Assembly: GCA_030535795.1 (NCBI GenBank)
Contig: JAUNRE010000013.1
Location: 1 to 41,549, forward strand
Reading direction: 5' to 3'
Length of the DNA stretch: 41,549 nucleotides
DNA from: Akkermansia sp.
Lineage (GTDB): Bacteria > Verrucomicrobiota > Verrucomicrobiia > Verrucomicrobiales > Akkermansiaceae
The position numbers and the translations under genes are program-made. Below are positions 8,677 to 17,463 of the stretch, piece after piece. Position 1 is the stretch's first letter. The number at the start of each line of letters is the position of its first letter. The notes beneath the pieces were generated by a model. The model was not told the DNA's origin. It saw nothing but the letters and a program-made list of their open reading frames with translations, and did no database searches.

Positions 8677-9561
8677 ATGTCGCTGCCCTTCCGCACAGTC
8701 ACTATCTACGGCCCCGGCCTGCTGGGCGGCTCCGTTGCGCTGGCTGTGCGGGATAATATGCCCGACTGCGAATTGCGCCTTTGGGCCAGGCGGGAGCAGC
8801 CCCTACAACTGGCACATGAACTGGGCATTACCCACACCTACACCGATGCAAAAGAAGCAGCGCGTGGGACAGAGCTCATCATTTTTGCCACCCCTATCGG
8901 CGCATTTGAAGAACTGGCACGCCTGATTTTACCCGGCATTGACCGCAAAGCCCTCGTGACCGATGTCGGCTCGGTAAAGGCGTATGTGCACCGCACCACC
9001 GGCGAGCTCCTCACCGAGCGCGGGCGCATGTTTATCGGCTCCCACCCCATGGCTGGCGCTGAAACTCAGGGCTTGGAAAACGCCACCCCCACCCTACTCC
9101 GCGGAGCGACGGTTGCCATCACCAATCCGCACGGCGTCCCCGCCGAAATGGAAGAACGCTTAGCGCAGTTCTGGCAAAAGCTGGGCGGACACACCTACAG
9201 CATGCAGCCCCGCAATCACGACCGAGCTGTCGCCAGGATTTCGCACATGTCCCATGTCATGGCAGCACTGGCAGCCCGCAATGCACTGCCGGGCGATGTC
9301 CCCATGGCCGACTTGCAGAGGCTGGCCTCCAGCGGCTTTCGTGACACCACACGCGTATGCTCCGGCGCGGCAGGCATGTGGGCAGATATTCTGTGGGAAA
9401 ACGACGTAGCCGTGCGCGAAGTGCTCACCAACTGCGTGAACGACCTGCACCGCCTCATCTTCCTGCTGGAAGACCAAGACAAAGCCGGGGTGCTACGCTG
9501 GCTCACCGGAGCCAAAGAAACGCGAGAGACAATACTGCACAACAACGAAGCGAAGTCTTGA
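8677..9561 (+). CDS. tyrA: Prephenate dehydrogenase
   Basis: TyrA oxidatively decarboxylates prephenate to 4-hydroxyphenylpyruvate in tyrosine synthesis (an arogenate-specific enzyme is also possible). The NAD(P)-binding Rossmann motif is GPGLLGGS at residues 12-19. The conserved HPMAG motif, bearing the active-site region His, starts at H123. The helical dimerisation domain with the HMSHVMAALAA segment follows. At 294 aa it is a monofunctional, short form without a chorismate mutase or a visible ACT regulatory domain. The start ATG follows the lipoprotein stop codon by 2 nt, so it depends on the 7955-7983 promoter. It converges on the histidine kinase gene with 15 nt between stop codons. Confidence 0.92.
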   Translation: MSLPFRTVTIYGPGLLGGSVALAVRDNMPDCELRLWARREQPLQLAHELGITHTYTDAKEAARGTELIIFATPIGAFEELARLILPGIDRKALVTDVGSVKAYVHRTTGELLTERGRMFIGSHPMAGAETQGLENATPTLLRGATVAITNPHGVPAEMEERLAQFWQKLGGHTYSMQPRNHDRAVARISHMSHVMAALAARNALPGDVPMADLQRLASSGFRDTTRVCSGAAGMWADILWENDVAVREVLTNCVNDLHRLIFLLEDQDKAGVLRWLTGAKETRETILHNNEAKS

Positions 9562-9576
9562 CGCCCTCTTGTTGCC

Positions 9577-10767
9577 TCATTTTGCAGCAGGGGGCAGAGA
9601 AATAGTGAAACAGGTGCGAACACCCGGAATGCTTTCGGCCAGTATGCTGCCGCCGTGAACCTCCACAGCATGCTTCACAATGGAAAGCCCTAATCCGGTA
9701 CCCTTTATACGCCCGGATGCATCCGCCCGGAAGAAGCGGTTGAAGATGTAAGGCAACGCCTCCGGCACAATCCCCACCCCATCATCCTGCACACAGATAC
9801 GGGCAGAACCATCAGCCAGCAACTCCGCTCGCAACAAGAGATTCAGCCCCGGTGCCGGATTATTTTTGAGGGCATTTTCGAGCAGATTAAAGAATATCTG
9901 CGCCCAGTAAAAGCGATCTCCATATAACAGGAACGGCCTAGGTTCGACCTCCAGCCGCATAGTGGCCTGCTGTTGGCGCATCATCGCCTCCAGACGGGGC
10001 AACACATCCTCCAACGCATCCGATAAATCAAAATCCGCCATCTTCAAATACCCCTTATCGGCATTTTCCAGGCGGGACACCGTCAGCATATCCTCCACAA
10101 GACGCGTAATGCGGTCTGCATGCTTCTGCATCGTCGTCAGCGAGCGGGTGCGCAGAGCTTCATCCGCGGCTGTTGCCGGCTCATCAAGCAACGTCTCCAG
10201 ATACCCGCGCAAAATAGTCAGCGGAGTACGCAGCTCATGCGATGCATTGGCTACGAAATCGCGGCGTATCACATAGGTGCGGTGCTCCTCTGTCACATCA
10301 TGAAACACGATACCGACATGCCCCTCCGTATTTTGCAAGGGAGTAGCCCGCACGCGAAAGTAACGCTCTTCCCCCTTATGTTGCAGACACAGCTCCAACT
10401 TGCGGGGGGCTTTTACCAACACAGCCTCCGCTATCATGTCTCGCAACGCGCCCTCAGGGAGCATACGCAGCAGATTGGCATTGCGCGTCTCATCCATCCC
10501 GAGCAGCTGCCCCGCCCGCCTGTTGGCCATAACGAGTCGCCCCGACGGACGCACCAGCAGAAAGGGAACCCCCAAGGCCTCCAAAAAGAGCGATTTATCA
10601 TTCTGCACATGCTCTTCGAGAGCTCGCAGCATGTGGCGCAAGTGTTCTTTCTCCGCCTGATCATGGCGAATACGGCGGCGTAAAGACATCAGCTGAGAAC
10701 GCAAGTACACAAAGGGCAGCACCAGCGCTATCACTACCAGTCCGAGGGCTATATTCCAGCTAATCAT
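9577..10767 (-). CDS. PhoR-like sensor histidine kinase
   Basis: Protein of 396 aa: one N-terminal membrane helix (about residues 4-23), a PAS domain (about 50-150), a HisKA dimerisation domain with the phosphorylated H177 in SHELRTPLT, and a C-terminal HATPase with N box (NLLENALKNN), G1 (DDGVGI) and G2 (GTGLGLSIVK). It has almost no extracytoplasmic part, like PhoR, which senses phosphate status through the transporter and PhoU rather than by binding a ligand outside. The neighbouring gene on the same strand encodes a phosphate transporter fused to a PhoU-like domain, supporting a phosphate role. No response regulator lies in the window, so its partner is elsewhere or off-site. A promoter (TCGACA, 16 nt, TATACT) lies just upstream, and AGGTG precedes the ATG. 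Confidence 0.88.
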   Translation of the reverse strand: MISWNIALGLVVIALVLPFVYLRSQLMSLRRRIRHDQAEKEHLRHMLRALEEHVQNDKSLFLEALGVPFLLVRPSGRLVMANRRAGQLLGMDETRNANLLRMLPEGALRDMIAEAVLVKAPRKLELCLQHKGEERYFRVRATPLQNTEGHVGIVFHDVTEEHRTYVIRRDFVANASHELRTPLTILRGYLETLLDEPATAADEALRTRSLTTMQKHADRITRLVEDMLTVSRLENADKGYLKMADFDLSDALEDVLPRLEAMMRQQQATMRLEVEPRPFLLYGDRFYWAQIFFNLLENALKNNPAPGLNLLLRAELLADGSARICVQDDGVGIVPEALPYIFNRFFRADASGRIKGTGLGLSIVKHAVEVHGGSILAESIPGVRTCFTISLPPAAK

Positions 10768-10782
10768 ACGTCACCTACGGTC

Positions 10783-10810
10783 AGTATATGATTTTTCGTC
10801 AAAATGTCGA
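10783..10810 (-). promoter_or_regulatory. Promoter of the histidine kinase gene
   Basis: On the minus strand TCGACA (10805-10810), 16 nt, TATACT (10783-10788), then 15 nt to the ATG at 10767. It implies that the kinase can be transcribed separately from the phosphate transporter. Confidence 0.45.
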
Positions 10811-10829
10811 GTCTCTTTTCAGCGACAAA

Positions 10830-10861
10830 GGGGCAGTTGCGAGCGAAATCGCTACTGCCCC
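10830..10861 (-). terminator. Hairpin terminator after the phosphate transporter gene
   Basis: GGGGCAGT (10830-10837) pairs with ACTGCCCC (10854-10861), and an inner AGCGA/TCGCT stem continues the hairpin. Read on the minus strand it is followed only by CTTTG, so the U-tract is short. It may act as a terminator or as a 3'-end stabilising stem. Confidence 0.55.
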
Positions 10862-10899
10862 GTTCTCGCCTTCACATCAGCAGCACCTTGAAGGAAGGA

Positions 10900-13119
10900 T
10901 TACGCCTCAAAGAGCTCCTTTTGTTCTTTGATGAGGGCGAATGACTTACGCACCATCGAACGAGTCTCATTGAGAAGATTCAGGTAAAGGATACCATTGC
11001 GCACACCGCCTTCATCCGAGGCATCGCGCAGCAGGTGGCGGGTAATACAGTCAGCCAGTTCTTCACTGAGGTCACCGGCATGCTGCACGACAAGCGCCAT
11101 GCTCTCATAATTGCCCGAGCGCAGGATATCACCCATTTCAGGGAAGAAGCGCCCCACTTTATCGCACATGGCCAACAAGTCAGCCCCCTGCTCTGCGTTA
11201 AGGCCGGTGTGATTATTGTCGATGTGCTTGTAGCTGAGTTTAACTATCGTCAGCAGGCTTTCTGCCACATCCAGACTACTCGCATTGATTCGGAAGAGAA
11301 TCTGAGCCTGAGCGGCATGCTGCGGATTGATACTCTGCATCGTGGGCAGAATACCGTCTTCCTTCAGAGCGCGCAGCGTGCGGGCGATATCTCGAGCTTT
11401 ACGACGCAGACTCTTCAGGCCGGAGAGGTCCTCCTCCAACAAAGCCTTCACCGTGGCACGGTACACCTCCATCACCTGTCCAAGACGCTCTGCGGAAGCC
11501 ACCCCGATTTCCTGCACGGCGGCAGCGTCATTCAAATCAATCAGCTGCACTTCGCTGCCACTGCGGCGGTTTGTACGGGCATTTTTCACCAGAATGGCGG
11601 CAGCCACCACCAGCATGAAGGCTACACCCCACATGCCGCCGTACATCATGACAAGTGCCGTCACGAAGGCGGCCGTTACCGCCCCGATTCCGGTAAGGAA
11701 CCAGCCACCGATAACCACCAGCACACCGGTAATGCGATACACGGCGCTATCACGCCCCCACGCACGGTCTGCCAGCGAGGTACCCATCGCCACCATGAAG
11801 GTGACATAGGTCGTGGAAAGCGGCAGCTTCATGCTGGTAGCCAACGATATCAGCAATGCAGCCACTGTAAGATTAACCGAAGCGCGAATGAGGTCAAACG
11901 CCACCCCCTCATCCTCATCTACGGGCAGCGGACGGAAACGCTCCCCCACGAAGCGAGCCACCGGAGCCGGAGTAAAACGGGCTACCACACCCACCACGTT
12001 GCGGGTAAAGCGCACGGCGGCACGAGCCGGAAGGCATGAGCCAAAGCGCTCCTTCGTTACAGCGCCTCGCTGCGAAAGCTTCAGCCCGGTATCAATGACT
12101 GCACGAGCCTTGCGGGAAAACACAAGTGCCAGCACCATCACCGCCCCGGCACCCAGCAGCCACAGCGCATTCACCTGTACAGGAGCCGACAATACCCCCA
12201 TTTTCAGCGAACTCAGGTCACCGCCTGCAGCCACATAATCAGCTGCGGCGTAGTATGAATCCTTAGCAGCCATAAAAATACCGATAAAGTTCACCAGGTC
12301 ATTCCCCGCAAAGGCTAATGCCAGCGAACAGGTACCGGCCAACACGGCCACTTTCAGCGTATTCACGCGGAAGACGTATTGCAGCACGGCGCAAAGCACC
12401 AACCACACACCAAATGCCGAGAGTGTAGCCAGCAACAAGTTTTCATTCAGAAGAGCCAGCAGTTCCTTATCGATAAGCGTGCTGCTCTTCAGCCCCTTAA
12501 ACACCGCGAAATAAGTAATGGCAGTGAGAGCCAGCGCACACCACAGCGCACCGATGTATTTATAGGCAGTCAAATACCGGAAACTGAACATCAGACGCGA
12601 GAACCACATCACAACACACCCCACAGTAAAGGCAATGATGACCGAGCAGAAGATGGCCGTTATCATGCGGAAGCACTCAGCCGTGTTGATATATGCGCTC
12701 AGTTGCTGAGCCGCTGCAGGGTCGTGAGCCATGATGAACAGAGCCACAGCCATAGCCGCCCCCAACAATTCGCATACCAGCGACACCGTTGTCGAAGTAG
12801 GCAACCCCAAAGTATTAAAGAGGTCCAACAGGATGACATCTGTCAGCATCACTGCCAGGAAAAGGATCATGATATCATCAAACCCGAACATTGCCGGTGT
12901 AAAAACACCCGTTCGGGCAATCTCCATCATACCCGTTGAAAATGTGCAGCCAATCACCACACCAACGGCGGCTACCCCCATCAACACGCCACGGCCGGCA
13001 GCGCGGCATCCTACGGCAGAGTTGAGGAAGTTTGTCGCATCGTTCGATACACCTACCAGCAGGTCATAAATACTCAGCAGTAGTAAGATGCCCAACATCA
13101 CGATATACATTGTGCTCAT
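10900..13119 (-). CDS. PiT-family inorganic phosphate transporter with C-terminal PhoU-like domain
   Basis: Protein of 739 aa. The PiT fold is marked by two inverted signature motifs, GVSNDATNFLNSAVG (residues 23-37; N26, D27) and AGNDLVNFIG (N273, D274), in about 10-12 membrane helices up to residue about 535. PiT proteins import phosphate, usually as a metal-phosphate complex with H+ or Na+. Residues about 545-739 form a soluble helical domain resembling PhoU/DUF47, which in other bacteria regulates phosphate uptake and signals to PhoR. AGGGAG 6 nt upstream of the ATG is one of the few clear Shine-Dalgarno sequences here. A TATAGT box at 13172-13177 (minus) could be the promoter. The fusion and the PhoR-like kinase next door suggest one phosphate-sensing unit. 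Confidence 0.9.
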   Translation of the reverse strand: MSTMYIVMLGILLLLSIYDLLVGVSNDATNFLNSAVGCRAAGRGVLMGVAAVGVVIGCTFSTGMMEIARTGVFTPAMFGFDDIMILFLAVMLTDVILLDLFNTLGLPTSTTVSLVCELLGAAMAVALFIMAHDPAAAQQLSAYINTAECFRMITAIFCSVIIAFTVGCVVMWFSRLMFSFRYLTAYKYIGALWCALALTAITYFAVFKGLKSSTLIDKELLALLNENLLLATLSAFGVWLVLCAVLQYVFRVNTLKVAVLAGTCSLALAFAGNDLVNFIGIFMAAKDSYYAAADYVAAGGDLSSLKMGVLSAPVQVNALWLLGAGAVMVLALVFSRKARAVIDTGLKLSQRGAVTKERFGSCLPARAAVRFTRNVVGVVARFTPAPVARFVGERFRPLPVDEDEGVAFDLIRASVNLTVAALLISLATSMKLPLSTTYVTFMVAMGTSLADRAWGRDSAVYRITGVLVVIGGWFLTGIGAVTAAFVTALVMMYGGMWGVAFMLVVAAAILVKNARTNRRSGSEVQLIDLNDAAAVQEIGVASAERLGQVMEVYRATVKALLEEDLSGLKSLRRKARDIARTLRALKEDGILPTMQSINPQHAAQAQILFRINASSLDVAESLLTIVKLSYKHIDNNHTGLNAEQGADLLAMCDKVGRFFPEMGDILRSGNYESMALVVQHAGDLSEELADCITRHLLRDASDEGGVRNGILYLNLLNETRSMVRKSFALIKEQKELFEA

Positions 13120-13182
13120 AGCGACTCCCTTTTAGCACAAAATACGCAGCTTTGCACGCTCTGCATTGTGAACTATACGACA

Positions 13183-13214
13183 CATGCCGTGTGACAAAAA
13201 CGTCACACGGCATG
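13183..13214 (-). terminator. Hairpin terminator after the GYF operon
   Basis: A perfect 13-bp stem (13183-13195 with 13202-13214) around a 6-nt loop lies about 24 nt after the last stop codon of the operon ending at 13238. No U-run follows on either strand, so it is a terminator or a 3' stabiliser without a classical U-tract. Confidence 0.5.
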
Positions 13215-13237
13215 CATAAAACGATCCGGAGTTCCGC

Positions 13238-13861
13238 TTACTCCTGAGACGGCGGCAGCACCGGTTGAAGCTCAGGCACAGGCTCGGGGTCGGGCAGCTT
13301 TGTGCCGGGCTCAGGCACCTCCACTGTCAGCGGCGCATTTCGGAAGTAGTATACCGAATCCGTATCGGGGCGGAAAAACACACCGTTAAACACACCGCTA
13401 TAAACATTTCCTTCCTTTCGTTGAAAACGCATCGTTGCAGCGGTTCCTCCTCCCCGCTCAAGATCATCGGATTTACGGACAGAGCCCCGCATGTAGTCGG
13501 ACAGAAAGGTGCGCCCCGTAAACGTCCAGGCGTCGAACAGGATTTCAGCATAAGAGCCGGAGCGGTAATACAGCAAATTGTGTATCTGGTCATACGTATC
13601 GCATGTCGTCATACGCAATCCGCAATCCTCCATGTAGCATTCCAGAGTACCGGTTTTTACAGTTTCCCGCACCACCAGCCGCAGGGACAAATCCTGTTCC
13701 CGCGGCTGTTGCCTGCGGCGGCTGCGGCGAGTCTGTTTCTGTCCCCCGGTTATAGTGATGATGGCGCCATCCGTAAGGGAGGGAGCATCCACCGCGGCCT
13801 CCACCTCAGAGGCACCCCAGGCAAACACCAGAACAGCGGCAATAAGACGGTAACATTTCAT
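13238..13861 (-). CDS. Exported protein of unknown function
   Basis: Protein of 207 aa from the ATG at 13861; a TTG at 13870 would add only three residues. Residues 1-22 are a signal peptide (MKCYRLIAAVLVFAWGASEVEA). A basic segment rich in Arg and Gln follows (about 40-57), then a region with two close cysteines and several Tyr, and a proline/glutamate-rich C-terminal tail (about 180-207). No family is recognised. It is the last gene of a four-gene operon whose other members are membrane or coiled-coil proteins, so an envelope role is likely. Confidence 0.7.
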   Translation of the reverse strand: MKCYRLIAAVLVFAWGASEVEAAVDAPSLTDGAIITITGGQKQTRRSRRRQQPREQDLSLRLVVRETVKTGTLECYMEDCGLRMTTCDTYDQIHNLLYYRSGSYAEILFDAWTFTGRTFLSDYMRGSVRKSDDLERGGGTAATMRFQRKEGNVYSGVFNGVFFRPDTDSVYYFRNAPLTVEVPEPGTKLPDPEPVPELQPVLPPSQE

Positions 13862-13880
13862 CTGTTGCAATACGTGTTAT

Positions 13881-14318
13881 TCAATTGGCATTTCGACGCA
13901 GCTCATTGTATTCTTTCTCAATACCTCTGAGCTGTTCCTTCAGTTGCTCCTCCTCCTTACGGCTATCCGCAAGTTCCTGTTCGCGCTTCAGATACTCCTG
14001 CACCTTGGAATCCTGCCGCAATTCCTCAATCGAGTTCCGGTAGTTTTCCAGCTGCTTTTCATTATTAGCCGCCTGCTCCTCCTGCCACGAAACCTCCCGT
14101 TTGAGGAAAGAAAGCGATTTAGGAAGCGCATACAGAGTCTCACGCAATTGTTTGCGCTGCTCATCTTCCGTGCGGCACTGCTGCGTCAGAGCCTCCAGCT
14201 CCTGCTCGGCAGAGCTGTGCCCGATGCTTGTCGCAACTGCAAAACCTGCCACCGCCAGAAATACACCGAGGGACACCAGCGTGGAAATCTTTTTGAACCA
14301 AGGCTTATGCTTATTCAT
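13881..14318 (-). CDS. Membrane-anchored coiled-coil protein
   Basis: Protein of 145 aa: a short basic N-terminus, one membrane helix at about residues 12-32, then an almost unbroken Glu/Gln/Arg/Leu-rich coiled coil to the end. The layout, an inner-membrane anchor with a coiled coil probably projecting into the periplasm, suggests a structural or scaffold role. No family is recognised. It starts 3 nt after the preceding gene of the operon ends, consistent with translational coupling. Confidence 0.75.
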   Translation of the reverse strand: MNKHKPWFKKISTLVSLGVFLAVAGFAVATSIGHSSAEQELEALTQQCRTEDEQRKQLRETLYALPKSLSFLKREVSWQEEQAANNEKQLENYRNSIEELRQDSKVQEYLKREQELADSRKEEEQLKEQLRGIEKEYNELRRNAN

Positions 14319-14321
14319 CGG

Positions 14322-15305
14322 TCACTTTTTCCGCTCAAGGTTAACGTTTCTGAAACCGGCTGAAATCTCAGGCTTGGTATCGCTCACTGCTTCGCTCTGG
14401 TGACAAATGAGCCCATTCTCATCGAGTTTCCAGCTTTCCTTACAATACACAGTGCGAGAGGTAACGGGAGATGTCGAGTAGTCCGTCTGGTTCTGTTCCA
14501 CAATGAACTCCACACAGGTTCCCTTGTAACCCAGTGCCTTTAATTTAAACTCACTGATACCGCCTTGCCGCTTTTCAAAGCGTTTCGAAATAGCCTCTGC
14601 CACACGGCGGCTTGAGACGCGCCGCTCACCGGTAAGACTGTGCACCAGGTAATTCGCACACATGCAACGGGGTACCTGTATCAGTCCAATCTGCAACGAA
14701 CGCACATAGACTCGCACTTGCTTGCGCAGGAACTCATCGCGGGCAATCAACTTTTCCTCCGGCAATCGCTCCGGGGGCAGGTACATCTCCAGCATCGCCT
14801 GTGTCCGGGCAATCATCTCTCGCAGTCTGGCCTTTCGCTGTTCCAGTGCAGCAAGGTCATCCGCCACGCTACCACCGTTGCGATAGCGCTGCAGGCTGAC
14901 TTCTTGCTGACGTAAGCTATTTATTTCCTCTCGCTGGGACTCACCGCGAACTTGCAATTCCTGCAATGTCTTTTCCAGGGTGCTCGCCTCATCCAGCTCT
15001 GCCTGTACCTGTTTTCGTCTGTCGGTCGCTTCAGCCAACGCAATTTTCTGCTTATCTATCGCCAGCTGTGCTGCCCCCATTTTCTTGTTGGCCTGCAAGC
15101 CTACAAGCAGAGCCACAAAGGCACACACGCCCAGCACAACAGCAACAACATTCGCCCCGCCCCCGGGCGAGCCGGAAGGCGACACCCCCTCATCGTCATC
15201 ATCAGGCGGCGGTGGTGGCGGCACAGAAACAGCGGCGGGAGGTACAACAACCTCCACAACCGGCGCTTCCTCAATGCCTGAGGACTTTTCAGAAGAAACA
15301 GACAT
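14322..15305 (-). CDS. Membrane protein with proline-rich N-terminus and coiled coil
   Basis: Protein of 327 aa. The cytoplasmic N-terminus (1-50) is Pro/Asp-rich, with a run of seven prolines followed by DDDDE. One membrane helix (about 53-72) follows, then a coiled coil (about 77-180). A folded C-terminal domain (about 190-327) holds three cysteines and the motif KALGYKGTCVEFIVEQNQ. It lies between the GYF protein and a second coiled-coil protein with gaps of 17 and 3 nt. GYF domains bind proline-rich peptides, so this proline-rich tail is an obvious candidate ligand for the first product of the operon (inference). Family not recognised. Confidence 0.75.
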   Translation of the reverse strand: MSVSSEKSSGIEEAPVVEVVVPPAAVSVPPPPPPDDDDEGVSPSGSPGGGANVVAVVLGVCAFVALLVGLQANKKMGAAQLAIDKQKIALAEATDRRKQVQAELDEASTLEKTLQELQVRGESQREEINSLRQQEVSLQRYRNGGSVADDLAALEQRKARLREMIARTQAMLEMYLPPERLPEEKLIARDEFLRKQVRVYVRSLQIGLIQVPRCMCANYLVHSLTGERRVSSRRVAEAISKRFEKRQGGISEFKLKALGYKGTCVEFIVEQNQTDYSTSPVTSRTVYCKESWKLDENGLICHQSEAVSDTKPEISAGFRNVNLERKK

Positions 15306-15322
15306 ATGAAAAAGCGATTACC

Positions 15323-16324
15323 TTACTTTTTCGTACCGGCGCCAAGCGAGAAGAACGCATCGTAAAGATCAAACAGCCAAGATGTCAGACAGAGAGCAAG
15401 CCATGTGATAATGGGCAGGTGCAGAATAGCAACCATGGGCATGGCGGCCTCCATCAGAGACTCGATGGCACCCCACTTGCTCATATCCACCTCAAGCGAT
15501 ATAAGCAGCACAGCCACAGCTGCCAGCACAGCCAACACCGGGATAACAAGATGCCAGGAAGCAATGATAGCACGCAGCAGGAACTTAATGGAGTTGTTGA
15601 AATCGCGACCGGGAGACACCTCCGACGGACTTACCTTCACCATCAGCGCCTCAGCGTTCATGCACAGATACACCAAGACAACGGTAGGAAGCGTCAGACA
15701 AATCGCCATCACCCACTCGCCAATCATATCAGCGCCAATCAGCATCACCACCAGCCCCACGACACCACCTACCAACGCCAACACACCAACCAAACGGGGG
15801 AATGCGGCGGAGGAAAGCACAATGGGATGGCCAACCAGCAATGAGTTCGTGATGCAGAACAGCAAATAACCAATATATTGAAGAACAAAGCCATATATCA
15901 CACCGGCAAGAGCACCGTACAATCCATACAGCGGCTTCAGTGCGAGTCCTGCTCCCAAAAGCGCCACAATCACACTTGCCCAGATAAGCAACCCGGTAAT
16001 GGAGGCCAGCTTGTTAAGAGCCGCCAAGCGCCCCGCTTCATCCGTGGGCACAAAAGAGGGCAAGCGGAACACACGCGCAAGCAACTTATCCACCCCGGCA
16101 TTCAAACTTAAAAGCTTGGACACAAAGGATTCGCCGGCAACAGGAGGCGGAGGAACGCTACCCGCCGTCTCCGGACGCAACACACTGTAGCGGCTCCACT
16201 CACGGCCACCGACCTCGATAACCGGCGTCTTGCCGCGAATGATACCATCCTTCGCCAAACGATCCAACTCTTCAATCTCCACGGGACCACGCGTTTCCCC
16301 TTTGATGCTGTAATAATACTTCAT
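15323..16324 (-). CDS. GYF_2 (DUF4339) domain multi-pass membrane protein
   Basis: Protein of 333 aa. The N-terminal 50 residues (MKYYYSIKGETRGPVEIEEL, then an aromatic/WSRY segment) match the bacterial GYF_2/DUF4339 pattern, a small domain expected to bind proline-rich peptides. A short linker precedes about six membrane helices (residues about 105-325). It is the first gene of a four-gene operon. A promoter at 16389-16417 gives a leader of about 57 nt. The next gene encodes a protein with a long proline-rich N-terminus, a plausible partner. The overall function is unknown; an envelope complex is the best guess. Confidence 0.8.
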   Translation of the reverse strand: MKYYYSIKGETRGPVEIEELDRLAKDGIIRGKTPVIEVGGREWSRYSVLRPETAGSVPPPPVAGESFVSKLLSLNAGVDKLLARVFRLPSFVPTDEAGRLAALNKLASITGLLIWASVIVALLGAGLALKPLYGLYGALAGVIYGFVLQYIGYLLFCITNSLLVGHPIVLSSAAFPRLVGVLALVGGVVGLVVMLIGADMIGEWVMAICLTLPTVVLVYLCMNAEALMVKVSPSEVSPGRDFNNSIKFLLRAIIASWHLVIPVLAVLAAVAVLLISLEVDMSKWGAIESLMEAAMPMVAILHLPIITWLALCLTSWLFDLYDAFFSLGAGTKK

Positions 16325-16388
16325 GATTCCAGGTCTGTATGCTATTTGAAAATGCTAAAAAATGCGCCGGTACGGCAACACAACGCGT

Positions 16389-16417
16389 ATTCTAACGGAT
16401 GACGTACGCGAAGTCAA
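16389..16417 (-). promoter_or_regulatory. Promoter of the GYF operon
   Basis: On the minus strand TTGACT (16412-16417), 17 nt, TAGAAT (16389-16394). Start near 16382. Confidence 0.7.
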
Positions 16418-16454
16418 CAAAAAAACAGGAGAAAAAAAAACGATGATTTACGGG

Positions 16455-16483
16455 TTGCAAGAAATGAATGAATGTGGTAGTAT
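16455..16483 (+). promoter_or_regulatory. fucU promoter
   Basis: TTGCAA (16455-16460), 17 nt, TAGTAT (16478-16483), then 9 nt to the ATG at 16493. The fucU mRNA is therefore leaderless or has a leader of only two or three bases. Confidence 0.65.
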
Positions 16484-16492
16484 AAGGGTGCT

Positions 16493-16912
16493 ATGTTAAA
16501 AGGTATTTCCCCCGTCATTTCTCCCGAATTGCTTAAAATCCTGGCCGAGATGGGTCACGGAGACGAAATCGTTTTCTCCGATGCGCACTTCCCCGGCCAC
16601 ACATTCAACAGCAACGTTGTGCGTGCCGATGGGCTCGGCGTCGACACCCTGCTGGCAGGCATCATCCCCCTCTTCGAGCTGGATGCCTACGCCACCCCCG
16701 TAGTGATGATGGAAGCCGTACCCGGTGATACACTCGACCCATCCGTCGAGGCAAAATACCGCGCAGCCATGGGCTACGAGGGCGAGATTGAACGCGAGGA
16801 ACGCTACGCTTTCTACGAGCGCGCCAAGAAAGCCTACGCCGTTGTCGTGACCGGGGAGACTGCCAAATACGGCAACATCATCCTCAAAAAAGGCGTAACC
16901 CCTGTTTGCTGA
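16493..16912 (+). CDS. fucU: L-fucose mutarotase (RbsD/FucU family)
   Basis: FucU interconverts the alpha and beta anomers of L-fucose so that released fucose can enter catabolism. The 139-aa protein follows E. coli FucU closely, including [15 protein letters not shown] with the catalytic H22, the [11 protein letters not shown] segment, [16 protein letters not shown] and the C-terminal [13 protein letters not shown]. Members of the family act as decamers in the cytoplasm. No other fucose genes (fucI, fucK, fucP) lie nearby. Fucose use fits a mucin- or glycan-degrading gut bacterium. It is followed after 6 nt by the QueD-like gene. Confidence 0.93.
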   Translation: MLKGISPVISPELLKILAEMGHGDEIVFSDAHFPGHTFNSNVVRADGLGVDTLLAGIIPLFELDAYATPVVMMEAVPGDTLDPSVEAKYRAAMGYEGEIEREERYAFYERAKKAYAVVVTGETAKYGNIILKKGVTPVC

Positions 16913-16918
16913 GCCACC

Positions 16919-17371
16919 GTGTACCGCATCTGCAAAACCATTGAGCTGGAGAGCGGGCACCTGCTCTCCAAGCACCCCGGCAGCTGCGCGTTCCCGCACG
17001 GGCACACGCGCAGTGTTGAGCTGGTGTTCGCGGCGGAATCCCTCGATGAAAACGACATGGTGCTGGATTTCAAAGCCATCAAAGAGATGATGGGCGACTT
17101 TCTGGAGCAATTTGACCACTCGCTCTGCATGAACACTGCCGACCCTCACTACGATGAGTTCCGCCGCATTTACGGAGAACGAATCATTCCCTTTGACCGC
17201 CAGGATCCCACCAGCGAAGCTATGGCTCACACCGTATTCCGGTTCGCGCAAGCCGCACTGGCCAAAGCTTCGCAAGGCATCGGCACGGCTTACCCCGTGC
17301 GCACCTGCGTGCGCCTCGAGCGCGTACGCGTGTGGGAAACGTCCTCCAGCTGGGCTGAATACGGCGAATAA
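16919..17371 (+). CDS. queD: 6-carboxytetrahydropterin synthase / PTPS-family protein
   Basis: Protein of 150 aa beginning at a GTG, the only start that keeps the conserved N-terminus. The zinc ligands are H14, H27 and H29 (HGH motif), the catalytic Cys is C23, and FDHSLCMN supplies the Asp/His pair of the PTPS fold. The conserved C-terminal ET motif is also present (RVWETSSSWAEY). In bacteria this family usually makes 6-carboxy-5,6,7,8-tetrahydropterin from dihydroneopterin triphosphate for queuosine. A pterin-synthase role cannot be excluded because no other queuosine gene is present here. It lies 6 nt after fucU, probably cotranscribed but functionally unrelated. Confidence 0.82.
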   Translation: MYRICKTIELESGHLLSKHPGSCAFPHGHTRSVELVFAAESLDENDMVLDFKAIKEMMGDFLEQFDHSLCMNTADPHYDEFRRIYGERIIPFDRQDPTSEAMAHTVFRFAQAALAKASQGIGTAYPVRTCVRLERVRVWETSSSWAEYGE

Positions 17372-17463
17372 CCACCTTAGCTTCCGGGGACACAAGCCAA
17401 ATAACACCGTCAAAGCCCCCAGGTTTTCGGGAGGAACGTCCTTTCTACCCTGCTTGCACAGCC

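Noticed and set aside
11035..12039. Long plus-strand frame opposite the phosphate transporter
   Set aside because: Antisense shadow; composition dominated by His/Gln/Arg/Thr and no recognisable motif or promoter.
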